From assembly GCA_965227155.1 (NCBI GenBank), contig OZ245731.1, positions 1,364,001 through 1,428,000 of the forward strand: a stretch of DNA of 64,000 nt. Direction: 5' to 3'. Made by a program: the position numbers and the translations under genes. Shown here in pieces: positions 19,271 through 28,534 of this stretch. The stretch is from UBA6059 sp965227155 (GTDB lineage: Bacteria > Bacteroidota > Bacteroidia > Cytophagales > Cyclobacteriaceae). Every line of letters starts with the position of its first letter. The first letter of the stretch is position 1. Under the pieces are notes generated by a model. The model saw nothing but the letters and a program-made list of their open reading frames with translations. It was not told where the DNA came from and did not search any database.

Positions 19271-19301
19271 CAAAAATACCCGTTCTTTCATGTTATTCAA
19301 A
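19271..19301 (-). promoter_or_regulatory. Promoter of the MoxR gene
   Basis: On the minus strand TTTG (19301-19298), exactly 19 bases, then TATTTTTG (19278-19271): a full match to the Bacteroidota vegetative promoter. Transcription would start near 19264, giving a leader of about 13 bases. Confidence 0.65.
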
Positions 19302-19479
19302 CCATTGCTTCGATAGAGGGCAACTATGCAACTGTTAAAAAATGTTAACCGCAACTACTTTATCAATTATCTTACAAGACCATGACTGCTTGTCTTCATC
19401 AACCACCATTATAAAAAGTTATGGCTTGAGAGGACACAATCCATGGCAGATAAAAGGGAACATGATAATGTAGGACTAC

Positions 19480-20682
19480 TCATTGCACCAATACTGTCTC
19501 TACCTTAAACTTCCCATGCAGCGACCGGTGTACAGGGCAACGATCAGCAATTTCCAGTAGCCTTGCTCTTTGCTGCTCATCCAGGGGCCCTATGATTTTG
19601 ATCTCCCGCTGGATATGATCCAATTTGTTTTTCGGGTTTTCACAATCGTCGCAATGCCGCTTTTCATGCTTTAGCTTAACCTCCACCTCTTTTAGTGGCC
19701 ATTTTTTATTGTCGGCATACATGCGCAAAGTCATACTGGTGCAGGCACCTAAGGCAGCCGATAAGTAACCATAAGGCGAAGGACCCAGGTTTTTACCACC
19801 TACAGCCTCGGGCTCATCGGCTATCATTCTATGTTTACCGATGGCTATTTCAGTTGTATAACCATCCGTAGACGTACGGGTGAGCACTTCCTCCTCTTCA
19901 AGGTCAATATCAGCGTACTCTATCTCGGTATACCGGCTTGACCATTCAGCTATCATCATGCCTACATATTGAGAATCTGCCTTTTTAATCAGAAGGTGAT
20001 CTGCGCCATCCAGCGTAATGAAGCTTTTGGGATGTTTGGCGGCTTTGTAGATTTCAGCTGCGTTGTTAATGCCTACAATCTGGTCCTGAGGCGAATGTAA
20101 AATCAGCAGGGCCTTGCCCAATTTGCCTATTACCTCCTTACTATCAAACGATGCTATATCATCCAAAAACTGTTTTTTAATCTTAAATGGCCTGCCCCCA
20201 ATATCTACGGTAGCCTGTCCGGTCGCCTCGATATCGTCAATTTTTTCCTTCAGCAGGTGCCTCACATGTGGGGGGTCTGCCGGTGCCCCTACAGTGGCTA
20301 TCGCTTTTACAGCGGGCAGCTGCCCGGAAACCCACAGCACTGCTGCACCGCCTAATGAATGCCCAATCATTATCTGGGGCGCCCGATATTGCGCTTCCAG
20401 GTATTCGTATGCAGATTTTAGATCATCGAGGTTTGAAGAGAAATTGGTTTCATGAAATTCTCCTTCACTTTCACCCAGGCCTGTAAAATCAAATCGCAAG
20501 ACTGCAATATTGTGCTGGGTAAGTTGCCTGCTGATATTGACAACCGCTGTGAGACTCTTCGAGCATGTGAAGCAATGTGCAAAAATGGCATAGGCCATTG
20601 GTTTACCAACCACAGGCATATCCAGTATGCCACTCAATTCTTCTCCTGCAGCATTATTGAAATTCAATTTTGTAGACTTCAT
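19480..20682 (-). CDS. Alpha/beta hydrolase fused to an OsmC-family domain
   Basis: A 400-residue two-domain protein. Residues 1-250 are an alpha/beta hydrolase with the nucleophile serine in GHSLGG (107-112). Residues ~265-400 are an OsmC/Ohr-type domain with its two cysteines in GACTSMT and RCPVHR, the peroxidatic pair that reduces organic hydroperoxides. This fusion is known in several bacterial phyla. It may link ester hydrolysis with peroxide removal, but the natural substrate is unknown. Single gene, divergent from the secreted protein at 20846. Confidence 0.87.
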   Translation of the reverse strand: MKSTKLNFNNAAGEELSGILDMPVVGKPMAYAIFAHCFTCSKSLTAVVNISRQLTQHNIAVLRFDFTGLGESEGEFHETNFSSNLDDLKSAYEYLEAQYRAPQIMIGHSLGGAAVLWVSGQLPAVKAIATVGAPADPPHVRHLLKEKIDDIEATGQATVDIGGRPFKIKKQFLDDIASFDSKEVIGKLGKALLILHSPQDQIVGINNAAEIYKAAKHPKSFITLDGADHLLIKKADSQYVGMMIAEWSSRYTEIEYADIDLEEEEVLTRTSTDGYTTEIAIGKHRMIADEPEAVGGKNLGPSPYGYLSAALGACTSMTLRMYADNKKWPLKEVEVKLKHEKRHCDDCENPKNKLDHIQREIKIIGPLDEQQRARLLEIADRCPVHRSLHGKFKVETVLVQ

Positions 20683-20845
20683 AAGCTAAATTTTCTTCCC
20701 ACAAATTAACATTTTTTAGAAGCACTACAGGAATTGTAAAAAGTGCTGATTTGAATAATACTCACTATGGATTGAAAAATATTTGTTAGCTTAAGGCAAC
20801 GTTATATGATATGGCTTGTCATTAAGACAACATTAAAAACTGTTT

Positions 20846-21493
20846 ATGCTCAAAAATTTCATTTACATCATTCTTCTTTTAGGGCTTATTTCAGCATCTG
20901 GGGTAGCTACAGGCCAAACTCTTTATTATGATGTGGTAAAAGGATCCAAAACGCTGGGAGAAATGATTGTGGTAAGAACGGAAAATGAAGATACCGTAAC
21001 CTACGAAATTGTAAGTGACGTAGAGTTAAGGTTGTTATTCTCCTTCAGAGTGAAATACTTTCTGGAAGAAGAATTTGTCAACGGTCAACTCACCAATGGC
21101 AGAGCATATAATACCTTGAATGAAAAAATGCAAAAGCAATCTGTTGTTCAAAATGATGGCCATCGATATGTAATAAATCTCAATGGGGAATTGATCAATA
21201 TAGATTCGCCACCATCTGACTATAGCGTAAGCAAGCTTTATTTTGAAAAGCCGACAGACCAAAATATCATATTCTCACAGCAGTTTGCTGAGTTTTTACC
21301 CATTAGCCAAACAGCAGAACTAACTTTTGAATTAGAGTCTCCAGAGGGTAAAAATTATTATCACTACAATGCTGATGGTATCTGTGATGAAGTGAAGGTG
21401 TCCAGAACCTACGCTACTTTCTATTTTAAACTTCGAGAAAAGAGCGCCAGCAAAATCAATATTGAAAAATATCTACCCGCAGATTTAAACTAG
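20846..21493 (+). CDS. Secreted DUF6134-like protein
   Basis: A 215-residue exported protein: signal peptide to about residue 23 (SGVATGQ), then a beta-rich domain (TLYYDVVKGSKTLGEMIVVR). The pattern resembles DUF6134, a periplasmic or surface family of unknown function in Bacteroidota. It precedes the DUF697-like membrane protein by 49 bases on the same strand. Confidence 0.65.
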   Translation: MLKNFIYIILLLGLISASGVATGQTLYYDVVKGSKTLGEMIVVRTENEDTVTYEIVSDVELRLLFSFRVKYFLEEEFVNGQLTNGRAYNTLNEKMQKQSVVQNDGHRYVINLNGELINIDSPPSDYSVSKLYFEKPTDQNIIFSQQFAEFLPISQTAELTFELESPEGKNYYHYNADGICDEVKVSRTYATFYFKLREKSASKINIEKYLPADLN

Positions 21494-21542
21494 GCAAAAA
21501 GCCGCATGCAACGAACCGTTACTAGATGACGTTTTTTAGGGT

Positions 21543-22556
21543 ATGCTAAGTCAGATCAAAAAACTCTCTTTTGCCATTGCCCTGGTGGTAATACTGGCCT
21601 TTTTGTTATTTCTCACAAACGAGCTCGTACAGTTCTATGCCTCGCTGCAAACCATCACACCTGATTTTGCACTGGCGATTACACTAACCTTAGGCGTACT
21701 GATTCTAAGCCTGCTGGTCATCCCATTCATTATGATTGCACGGTTGCCAAAGCCTATCCAACCACCACAAAATGAAAATCAAAAAACTGAATTTGAAGCT
21801 AAACTAGCGCGTAGGCTCAAGTCCAATCGCTATCTGATAAGCATCAAACAGCCTGTAATGCCACTTGACAATTCGGTCGGCAAGCTCAATGAAGAAGCCA
21901 ACCGGGTGATCAGGCAATCGGCCAATACAGTTTTCATAGCTACTGCTGTGTCCCAAAATGGTAAGCTGGATGCTTTGTCGGTATTGATTAGCCAGACCCG
22001 ATTGGTTTGGCAGATTGCCCACCTCTATTATCAAAGGCCATCACTTTCTGACCTTACCAACTTATATGCCAATGTAGGTACAGCGGTATTTCTTGCCGGC
22101 CAAATCGAAGATCTGGACATATCGGATCGCATGGAACCCATCATTCGATCATTATTCAAAAGTATGACCGGCCGCTCCATCCCGGTTATTGGTGATTCTG
22201 CCTCCATCATTATGGATTCGCTGCTGGAAGGGTCAACCAATGCTTTTTTGACACTTCGTGTAGGCATTTTGGCCAGAAATTATTGTAGCGGTCAATATTT
22301 TGTCACACCAGGCAAGGCCAGGCTTTCAGCATTCAGGGAAGCTTCAGGTATGTTGGGCGATATTGCCCTCCGCGCTTCAAAGGATGTCATTTCAGGTATC
22401 ATTAAGGCTACAAAAAATACAGGAGCGAAAACAATTAAGGGAGGCTTTGATGCTGTTAAGCGAACAGGTTCAAAGTTTACCGATCAAATTGTGCAGACAG
22501 GAAAAAAATATAGCCCCTTCTCCAAAAACGAAGAAAAATCAGCCCATTCTGAATAA
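21543..22556 (+). CDS. DUF697-like membrane protein
   Basis: A 337-residue protein with two N-terminal transmembrane helices (about 9-30 and 43-66) and a C-terminal domain with the pattern VFIATAVSQNGKLDALSVL, LVWQIAHLYYQRPSLSD and IPVIGDSASIIMDSLLEG, which matches the DUF697 family found in YcjF and relatives. These proteins are often linked with GTPases or stress-induced membrane proteins; no GTPase gene is adjacent here. Function unknown. Confidence 0.7.
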   Translation: MLSQIKKLSFAIALVVILAFLLFLTNELVQFYASLQTITPDFALAITLTLGVLILSLLVIPFIMIARLPKPIQPPQNENQKTEFEAKLARRLKSNRYLISIKQPVMPLDNSVGKLNEEANRVIRQSANTVFIATAVSQNGKLDALSVLISQTRLVWQIAHLYYQRPSLSDLTNLYANVGTAVFLAGQIEDLDISDRMEPIIRSLFKSMTGRSIPVIGDSASIIMDSLLEGSTNAFLTLRVGILARNYCSGQYFVTPGKARLSAFREASGMLGDIALRASKDVISGIIKATKNTGAKTIKGGFDAVKRTGSKFTDQIVQTGKKYSPFSKNEEKSAHSE

Positions 22557-22612
22557 CAATCTATTGCTGTATTAATTTTATCCTTTGATCAGGACTTAAG
22601 ATTTCAAATTCT

Positions 22613-25423
22613 ATGAGAAAAATACTCTTAATCGCAGTAAGCTATTGCCTGCTTTTTAGCTTGCAGGCGCAGGACATTTCTGAAAACCTAAGCGACCCCA
22701 TACCGGTAGACGATAAGGTCGCCATTGGCAAACTGGATAACGGACTTACTTACTACATTAGGGAAAATAATAAGCCGGAAAACAGACTGGAACTACGATT
22801 GGTAGTCAATGCAGGCTCCATTCTCGAAAACGAAAACCAACTGGGTCTGGCTCATTTCACCGAACACATGGCCTTCAATGGCACCAAAAACTTTGAGAAA
22901 AATGAGATTGTAAGTTACCTGCAATCCATTGGGGTGAAGTTTGGTGCTGACCTCAATGCTTACACCAGCTTTGATGAAACGGTGTATATGCTTCCCATAC
23001 CTACCGATGATCCTAAGATCATAGAGCAGGGCTTTCAGATTCTGGAAGATTGGGCACACAACCTGAGTTTTGATCCTGATGAAATAGATAAAGAAAGGGG
23101 CGTTGTGATCGAAGAATGGCGCCTTGGGCAGGGTGCTGACCGCAGACTGCTGGACAAGTTTTTGCCTGTTTTGCTTAAAGACAGCCGCTATGCGGAACGC
23201 CTCCCCATAGGCACATTAGAAAACCTACAAAACTTTGAGCATGAGCATTTGATCAACTTCTACAAAGACTGGTACCGACCTGAGCTGATGGCCGTAGTGG
23301 CTGTTGGTGATATGCCTAAAGATGAAATTGAAGCCCGAATCAAAAAATATTTCGGTAATATACAACCCAACCCGGCAGCACCGGAAAGAAAATCTTATGG
23401 TGTGCCCGACCATGATAAAACCCTGATCAGCGTAGAGCAGGATAAAGAGGCTTCATTTACGCTCACAAGATTGTACATAAAGGCAGACCCTACACCGGAC
23501 CAATCGCTCAATGACTATCGCCGATGGCTGATGAGTGTATTATACACCGGTATGCTTAATGAACGCCTGGGAGAGCTTACCCAGCAATCTACACCACCTT
23601 TCCTATTCGCATCCGTTTCCACAGGCTCCTTTTTTGCAAGAAGCAAGACTGCCTTTCAGGCATTCGCAGCTACCCAGGAAGATGGTGTAAAGGCAGGCCT
23701 TGAAGCATTAATGACTGAATTGGAAAGAGTAAGACGCCATGGCTTTACAGCTACCGAACTGGAGCGCTATAAGAGTGAAATAATGCAATCTTATGAGGTA
23801 GCATACAAGGAACGTGATAAAACGAAATCCGAAAACTATGTAAGCGAATATGTTGGAAACTTCCTGGAAGATGAGCCGATACCAGGGATCGAGTTTGAGT
23901 ATAATTTTGTGAATAAATACCTGGGAGACATTTCTCTGGATGAAATCAATGCGTTGACAGATCGCTTTCTCAAAGAAGAAAACAGGGTACTGGTAGTAAC
24001 AGGACCTGAAAAGGAGGGGCTTACCTACCCTACCAAAGATGAACTACAGCAAGTACTGCAAGGTGCCACACAGCAGGAAATAGACCCTTATGATGATGGC
24101 GTGGTAGGTGAAGCCTTGATGACCGAACTCCCCGAGCCTGGCGCAGTAACTGCTGAGGTATATCATGAAAAGACAGACATCACTGAGCTGGAGCTGGATA
24201 ATGGTGTGAAAGTATTTCTCAAGCCAACAGAGTTTAAAAATGATCAGATTGTCATGACGAGCTATAGCCCGGGTGGGCACTCGCTGGCTAGCGATGAAAA
24301 CTTTCATTCAGCATCAAATGCTGCCTCCATCGTAGGTCTCAGTGGTTTGGGCGATTACAGCAACATTGAGCTTCAAAAAATGATGGCAGGAAAATCTGTG
24401 AGCGTAAACCCTTTCATCAGGGAGCTTTCAGAAGGTTTGCAAGGGAGCAGTACGCCGGAAGATATGGAAACCATGTTTCAAATGGCCCATATGTACTTTA
24501 CGGTACCCCGCCTCGATTTGGAGGCTTTTCAGTCTTTCATAGCCAGAAACAAAGGTTTTCTGAAAAATATCAGGTCCAACCCTCAATTTTACTTCTCTGA
24601 CCAGGTGCAAAAAATCCTTTCACAAAATCATCCGAGAGGTGGTGGATTCCCCACTGAAGAAGAATTGGATAATATTGATGCAGAAGAAGCTTATCGGTTT
24701 TATCAGGAAAGGTTTGCTGATGCCAGCGACTTTACCTTTTGGTTTGTCGGCAATTTTGATGTGGAAGGCATTAAGCCTTACCTTACCCAATACCTGGGAA
24801 GCCTGCCAAACCTGGATCGCAATGAAAGCTGGAAAGATGTAGGTGTAAGACCGCCTTCTGGCATGGTAAAAGAAACAGTTTATAAGGGTACTGATCCTAA
24901 GAGCACGGTAATCATGAGCTTTTCAGACACCTTCGATCGTGATTTTGAGAATAATTATCATTTTGATGCACTGGCCGAATTACTCAATATCAGGTTGATT
25001 GAAAACCTTCGCGAAGAGCAAAGTGGTGTTTATGGTGTAGGTGCCAATGCCAATACAACTAGTATGCCCTACGAACATTTTTCTTTACAAATTCAATTCC
25101 CCTGTTCTCCTGATAACGTAGAGGCTCTTAGCCAGGAAGCGCTATCTATTGTGCAGGAGGTACAAACCGAAGGACTTTCTGAAGAAAACCTTCTGAAGAT
25201 CAAAGAGCAGCAGCGCCGTGCTTTTGAAGTTAATCGCGAAGAAAACAATTACTGGGCAAGCCAGCTGCGATCCTATTTTATCAATGGTTGGGATTTTAAT
25301 AAAATACCGGACACACCAGAACGAATCGCTAACCTCAAAGCAGAAGATATTCAGCACACAGCCAAAACCTATCTGGACACCAATAATTATATCCAGATTG
25401 TGTTGAAGCCGGAGGAGAATTAA
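22613..25423 (+). CDS. M16-family zinc metalloprotease
   Basis: A 936-residue exported protease of the pitrilysin/insulinase family: signal peptide (MRKILLIAVSYCLLFSLQAQ), then two M16 repeats. The inverted zinc motif HFTEH is at 81-85, with the third ligand glutamate about E161 (ERGVVIEEW). The second half (from ~540) lacks a zinc site, as usual for the inactive half of the clam-shell. The FREEQSGVYGVG-type motif near the C-terminus (LREEQSGVYGVG) binds substrate. It probably degrades peptides in the periplasm. Confidence 0.92.
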   Translation: MRKILLIAVSYCLLFSLQAQDISENLSDPIPVDDKVAIGKLDNGLTYYIRENNKPENRLELRLVVNAGSILENENQLGLAHFTEHMAFNGTKNFEKNEIVSYLQSIGVKFGADLNAYTSFDETVYMLPIPTDDPKIIEQGFQILEDWAHNLSFDPDEIDKERGVVIEEWRLGQGADRRLLDKFLPVLLKDSRYAERLPIGTLENLQNFEHEHLINFYKDWYRPELMAVVAVGDMPKDEIEARIKKYFGNIQPNPAAPERKSYGVPDHDKTLISVEQDKEASFTLTRLYIKADPTPDQSLNDYRRWLMSVLYTGMLNERLGELTQQSTPPFLFASVSTGSFFARSKTAFQAFAATQEDGVKAGLEALMTELERVRRHGFTATELERYKSEIMQSYEVAYKERDKTKSENYVSEYVGNFLEDEPIPGIEFEYNFVNKYLGDISLDEINALTDRFLKEENRVLVVTGPEKEGLTYPTKDELQQVLQGATQQEIDPYDDGVVGEALMTELPEPGAVTAEVYHEKTDITELELDNGVKVFLKPTEFKNDQIVMTSYSPGGHSLASDENFHSASNAASIVGLSGLGDYSNIELQKMMAGKSVSVNPFIRELSEGLQGSSTPEDMETMFQMAHMYFTVPRLDLEAFQSFIARNKGFLKNIRSNPQFYFSDQVQKILSQNHPRGGGFPTEEELDNIDAEEAYRFYQERFADASDFTFWFVGNFDVEGIKPYLTQYLGSLPNLDRNESWKDVGVRPPSGMVKETVYKGTDPKSTVIMSFSDTFDRDFENNYHFDALAELLNIRLIENLREEQSGVYGVGANANTTSMPYEHFSLQIQFPCSPDNVEALSQEALSIVQEVQTEGLSEENLLKIKEQQRRAFEVNREENNYWASQLRSYFINGWDFNKIPDTPERIANLKAEDIQHTAKTYLDTNNYIQIVLKPEEN

Positions 25424-25515
25424 TTCGAGATCACGGATTCCTTTGATTGCACATTTAAGCCGATGCGTTTTAATCAAAATATGCATTACAGGCCATTTTA
25501 TACCCTATTTTGGGG

Positions 25516-25597
25516 GTGCAAATTGAAAGTTAAATCGGTGTAAATTGAAAGTTAAACCCGTGCAAATTGAAAGTTGAAGTGGTGTAAATTGAAAGTT
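25516..25597 (+). repeat. Four tandem copies of a 22-bp repeat before a DUF4143 ATPase gene
   Basis: The core GTGYAAATTGAAAGTT occurs at 25516, 25538, 25560 and 25582, an exact 22-bp period with 6-bp variable linkers. Copies 1 and 3 read GTGC, copies 2 and 4 read GTGT. The period is two DNA turns, so all copies face the same side of the helix. The array is not coding (22 is not a multiple of three) and not CRISPR (spacers far too short). It lies 19 bases before the ATPase start. Confidence 0.9.
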
Positions 25598-25615
25598 GTG
25601 TAGTAAATTTACACC
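25581..25615 (+). promoter_or_regulatory. Inverted repeat abutting the start codon of the DUF4143 ATPase
   Basis: GGTGTAAATT in repeat copy 4 (25581-25590) is fully complementary to AATTTACACC (25606-25615), which ends at the base before ATG 25616. In RNA this forms a 10-bp hairpin with a 15-base loop next to the start codon. The same GGTGTAAATT in copy 2 (25537-25546) could compete for pairing. In DNA it could be an inverted operator half-site. Confidence 0.7.
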
Positions 25616-26767
25616 ATGATAAATCGCAGAATATTCCCTCTGTTAAAGGAGTCACTTCAGCAATATCCAGTTGTAGCAATGACTGGGCCAAGGCAATCTG
25701 GGAAAACAACGATGCTCAAAGAAATGCTTCCGGGATATAGGTATGTCAATCTTGAAAACCCTGACAACCGAGAATTTGCAGGAAATGATGCCAAAGGATT
25801 TCTAGAAATCTATAATGATAAAGTGATCTTTGATGAGGCTCAGAATGTGCCTTCACTATTTTCCTATTTACAAGGTATGGTTGATGATAATCAAGAGATG
25901 GGTCAGTTTATCCTTTCAGGTTCACAAAACTTTCAGCTTACCGAACGGATAACCCAAAGTTTAGCAGGACGGGTATCCATATTAAAGCTACTCCCATTTG
26001 ATTTTTCTGAAATGCGTGAAGCAAATTGGTTTAGAGGTGATCTGGCCACTACAATGGCGAAGGGGTTTTATCCTGCCATCTTTCAAAGAAATATGGATCA
26101 TGATCGATATTACGCTAATTATTTGGATACCTATGTTAACCGCGATATCAGTAAAATTGTAAATATCAAGGACTCCAGTACTTTTAAGAGGTTCCTAAAA
26201 CTGACCGCTACAAGAGTGGGGCAATTGGTCAATACATCGGATTTAGCCAGGGATACAGGAGTGAGCCACACCACTGTGAAAAACTGGATATCTACACTTG
26301 AAACAAGCTATATACTTTTCACATTACCACCCTACTTTAACAATTATGGAAAACGGCTCATTAAGAGCCCCAAGCTTTATTTTTATGATACGGGATTATT
26401 GTGTCATCTTTTAGGAATAAGAAGAGTGCGAATTGACCCATTACACACCTCTTGGGGTAGCATCTTTGAAAACTTGATCATTAGTGAGCTAATCAAACAA
26501 AATGAAAATACCGGCATTGATCGTGATTTCTATTTCTGGAGAGATTCAAAAAACAGGGAAATTGACCTGCTCTTCAATAATGGTGAGGGTTTGGAAATAA
26601 TGGAGATTAAATCAAGCACCACCATTCATAATAGAATGTTTGAAGGTTTGGATTATTTCAGCCGCATTTCCGATGAACCTGTGATCAAAAAATCATTGGT
26701 GTATGGTGGTAGCGAATTTCAAAAGAGAAGTAATTATACCATAATGCCATGGTCACAGCTGGAATAA
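25616..26767 (+). CDS. AAA+ ATPase with C-terminal DUF4143 domain
   Basis: A 383-residue ATPase. The N-terminal AAA_14 domain has the P-loop TGPRQSGKTT (about 23-32), Walker B VIFDEAQN and the sensor ILSGSQNF. A DNA-binding-like helical segment (DLARDTGVSHTTVKNWIS) follows, and the DUF4143 domain ends with a nuclease-like fold (FYFWRDSKNREIDLLF, EIMEIKSS) that resembles the restriction-endonuclease core. Such genes are numerous and mobile-like in Bacteroidota, with no settled function. It lies alone between a protease gene and two converging genes, behind the 22-bp repeat array. Confidence 0.85.
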   Translation: MINRRIFPLLKESLQQYPVVAMTGPRQSGKTTMLKEMLPGYRYVNLENPDNREFAGNDAKGFLEIYNDKVIFDEAQNVPSLFSYLQGMVDDNQEMGQFILSGSQNFQLTERITQSLAGRVSILKLLPFDFSEMREANWFRGDLATTMAKGFYPAIFQRNMDHDRYYANYLDTYVNRDISKIVNIKDSSTFKRFLKLTATRVGQLVNTSDLARDTGVSHTTVKNWISTLETSYILFTLPPYFNNYGKRLIKSPKLYFYDTGLLCHLLGIRRVRIDPLHTSWGSIFENLIISELIKQNENTGIDRDFYFWRDSKNREIDLLFNNGEGLEIMEIKSSTTIHNRMFEGLDYFSRISDEPVIKKSLVYGGSEFQKRSNYTIMPWSQLE

Positions 26768-26779
26768 TCTTACAAAATA

Positions 26780-27598
26780 TTAATTAATGACTCTATCTAA
26801 CTCATTTTCAATTGTACTCAAATAAATCTCATCAGTCAACTCACTGTATGGATCATGCATTTTAGAACCATTCAGATATAGCTGCTTAGCTATTTCAAGT
26901 TCCTTTTTATATCTATCCAACTCTCCTGTTTTTTTAAATACCAATGCCAGGTAATAATGATTTTCTGCCAAAGTGTTTTGCTCTTGCTGCCTCAATAATG
27001 CAGCTTTTGCATCTTCAAACTGATTTACCTCTAAGTACAGTACCCCAAGGTGTAAGAAATCATATACGCCTCTATACTCACCATTTTCAATATGTTTTGA
27101 AACTATCTTAAGGGCTTTAGTGCGATCACCAAGGGCTTTATAGCACAAGCCCTTAACCATATTGAGGTGGTAAGTGCCATCATGACTTGGACCGATATCA
27201 AAATCAATCAGGTTTTCAAGACTATCAATATCATTTATGGCACCCTCATAATCTCCAAAAAATTTACAACGTATTGAAGCTCTTATACCCATATAATCAA
27301 TTGGTGCATACCTAACAGCCTGGTCTATCAATTTTTTCCAAGTAATAAAATCACCGCTTTTTACATAAGCTGCAGCCTTCTCTCGATAAGCATAAGCGAA
27401 ATAGGGACATATTTTGAGTGCTTCATCCATACCCTCCTGAAACTCTCTTGAAAACTGATAATAAGTATTGGCAATGTCAACTGCCAGGAAGCATGCTTCA
27501 TATTGAGCTGTGTCCCCGGTGTATAAGTAGGCATCACAATTTGGCTGGGCATGAAGCCACGTGGAAATCATAAAAAAGAATAAAAACAAGTGTCTCAT
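26780..27598 (-). CDS. Secreted tetratricopeptide-repeat protein
   Basis: A 272-residue protein with a signal peptide (MRHLFLFFFMISTWLHAQ) and four or more TPR-like helix pairs: AYREKAAAYVKSGD, IRCKFFGDYEGAINDIDSL, VKGLCYKALGDRTKAL, HYYLALVFKKTGELDRY. TPRs bind other proteins. Its start overlaps the stop of the lipoprotein gene at 27595 by four bases (ATGA), so the two are co-translated and may act together. No further function can be read. Confidence 0.75.
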   Translation of the reverse strand: MRHLFLFFFMISTWLHAQPNCDAYLYTGDTAQYEACFLAVDIANTYYQFSREFQEGMDEALKICPYFAYAYREKAAAYVKSGDFITWKKLIDQAVRYAPIDYMGIRASIRCKFFGDYEGAINDIDSLENLIDFDIGPSHDGTYHLNMVKGLCYKALGDRTKALKIVSKHIENGEYRGVYDFLHLGVLYLEVNQFEDAKAALLRQQEQNTLAENHYYLALVFKKTGELDRYKKELEIAKQLYLNGSKMHDPYSELTDEIYLSTIENELDRVIN

Positions 27599-28125
27599 GG
27601 CAATATTTTGGTCAGGTGCCCTTTATCGATTTTAAAAATCAGATACTGATAATAGTCAGCCTTTCCTTGCCCCATTTGCATGGGTTGCCAGCCATTTAGG
27701 ACTTTAGTAATGGCCAATAATTGCTCAGTGATAGTGTGATCCATTCTGATTGGATTGTAATCATCATCCATCGCCATTACACGAAACCTTCCGGTTTTCC
27801 CTTTGCAGTTAACCACAAATCTTATTCTTACCAGCCCGCTTTCTTTAGCCATTTTATTAGCGTCATAATTTTGAAAAAAGGCTTCCTCAATGGCCAGCTT
27901 TTCTCCTGCATACTTCAATCCTTTGCCATCATTAAAATATTGCAGCACACTATCCTCGCCGTGGCATAGAGTGAATTCAGAATCATCTAGATCGGGATCA
28001 TGTACAATATCGTCTATCCATCTGTAGGCGTTATTCTCAGAATTCAACTGTTCTTGTTTTTCCTTACATCTAGAAAGAATGATTGCTAGAAGGATCAATA
28101 TATAATAATTGGCATAGAACTTCAT
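27595..28125 (-). CDS. Lipoprotein with a TonB-C-like domain
   Basis: A 176-residue lipoprotein: the signal peptide ends in AIILSRC with lipidation at C20. The C-terminal half (SGLVRIRFVVNCKGKTGRFR, then ITEQLLAITKVLNGWQPM) resembles the TonB C-terminal fold (strand, kDGk-type turn, helix, W.P). It lacks the TonB membrane anchor and proline spacer, so it is not a working TonB. First of a two-gene unit with the TPR protein. Confidence 0.65.
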   Translation of the reverse strand: MKFYANYYILILLAIILSRCKEKQEQLNSENNAYRWIDDIVHDPDLDDSEFTLCHGEDSVLQYFNDGKGLKYAGEKLAIEEAFFQNYDANKMAKESGLVRIRFVVNCKGKTGRFRVMAMDDDYNPIRMDHTITEQLLAITKVLNGWQPMQMGQGKADYYQYLIFKIDKGHLTKILP

Positions 28126-28371
28126 TACAGTAAAAATGGGTAATGTTAAATTACCGAGAAAGGTTTGATTAATCCAAAAAGTGACTTGGCCAAAAAAGGC
28201 TTCAAAACTTTTTTAAAGACCTGTGATTTCTGATTAATGAATTTCTGAGACTTGCTGGTTCAATTCGATATTACTTTCGCGATTTGATCCATGATTACAT
28301 TCGTGATACATCTGTGATTGCATCCGCCTTGAACCAACACGGCCTTTCTAAAGGCCTTAGACAATACAAAA

Positions 28372-28401
28372 AAAGCGACCCAGTTTTCACTAGATCGCTT
28401 T
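28372..28401 (-). terminator. Terminator after tRNA-Leu
   Basis: AAAGCGA (28372-28378) pairs with TCGCTTT (28395-28401). On the minus strand the stem is followed by a T-run, four bases downstream of the tRNA end. Confidence 0.7.
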
Positions 28402-28405
28402 CCGG

Positions 28406-28491
28406 TACCCGGGATGGGACTTGAACCCATACGGCCTTTAGGGGCCACAGGATTTTAAGTCCTGCGTGTCTACCAATTCCACCACCCGGGC
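28406..28491 (-). tRNA. tRNA-Leu (TAA)
   Basis: An 86-base class II tRNA on the minus strand: acceptor GCCCGGG pairs with CCCGGGT (first pair G-U), the anticodon loop carries TAA, a long variable arm (TGGCCCCTAAAGGCCG) marks leucine, and the T-arm is GGGTTCAAGTCCC. CCA is not encoded. Confidence 0.95.
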
Positions 28492-28534
28492 TTTACCTAC
28501 TTTGTAGGCTGCATCCAATTGGCTTAGATGCATC

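Noticed and set aside
25516..25597. CRISPR-like array
   Set aside because: The repeats are 16 nt with linkers of 6 nt, far too short for spacers, and no cas gene is near.
28260..28448. Minus-strand reading frame of 62 codons
   Set aside because: It runs through the tRNA-Leu gene and its terminator.
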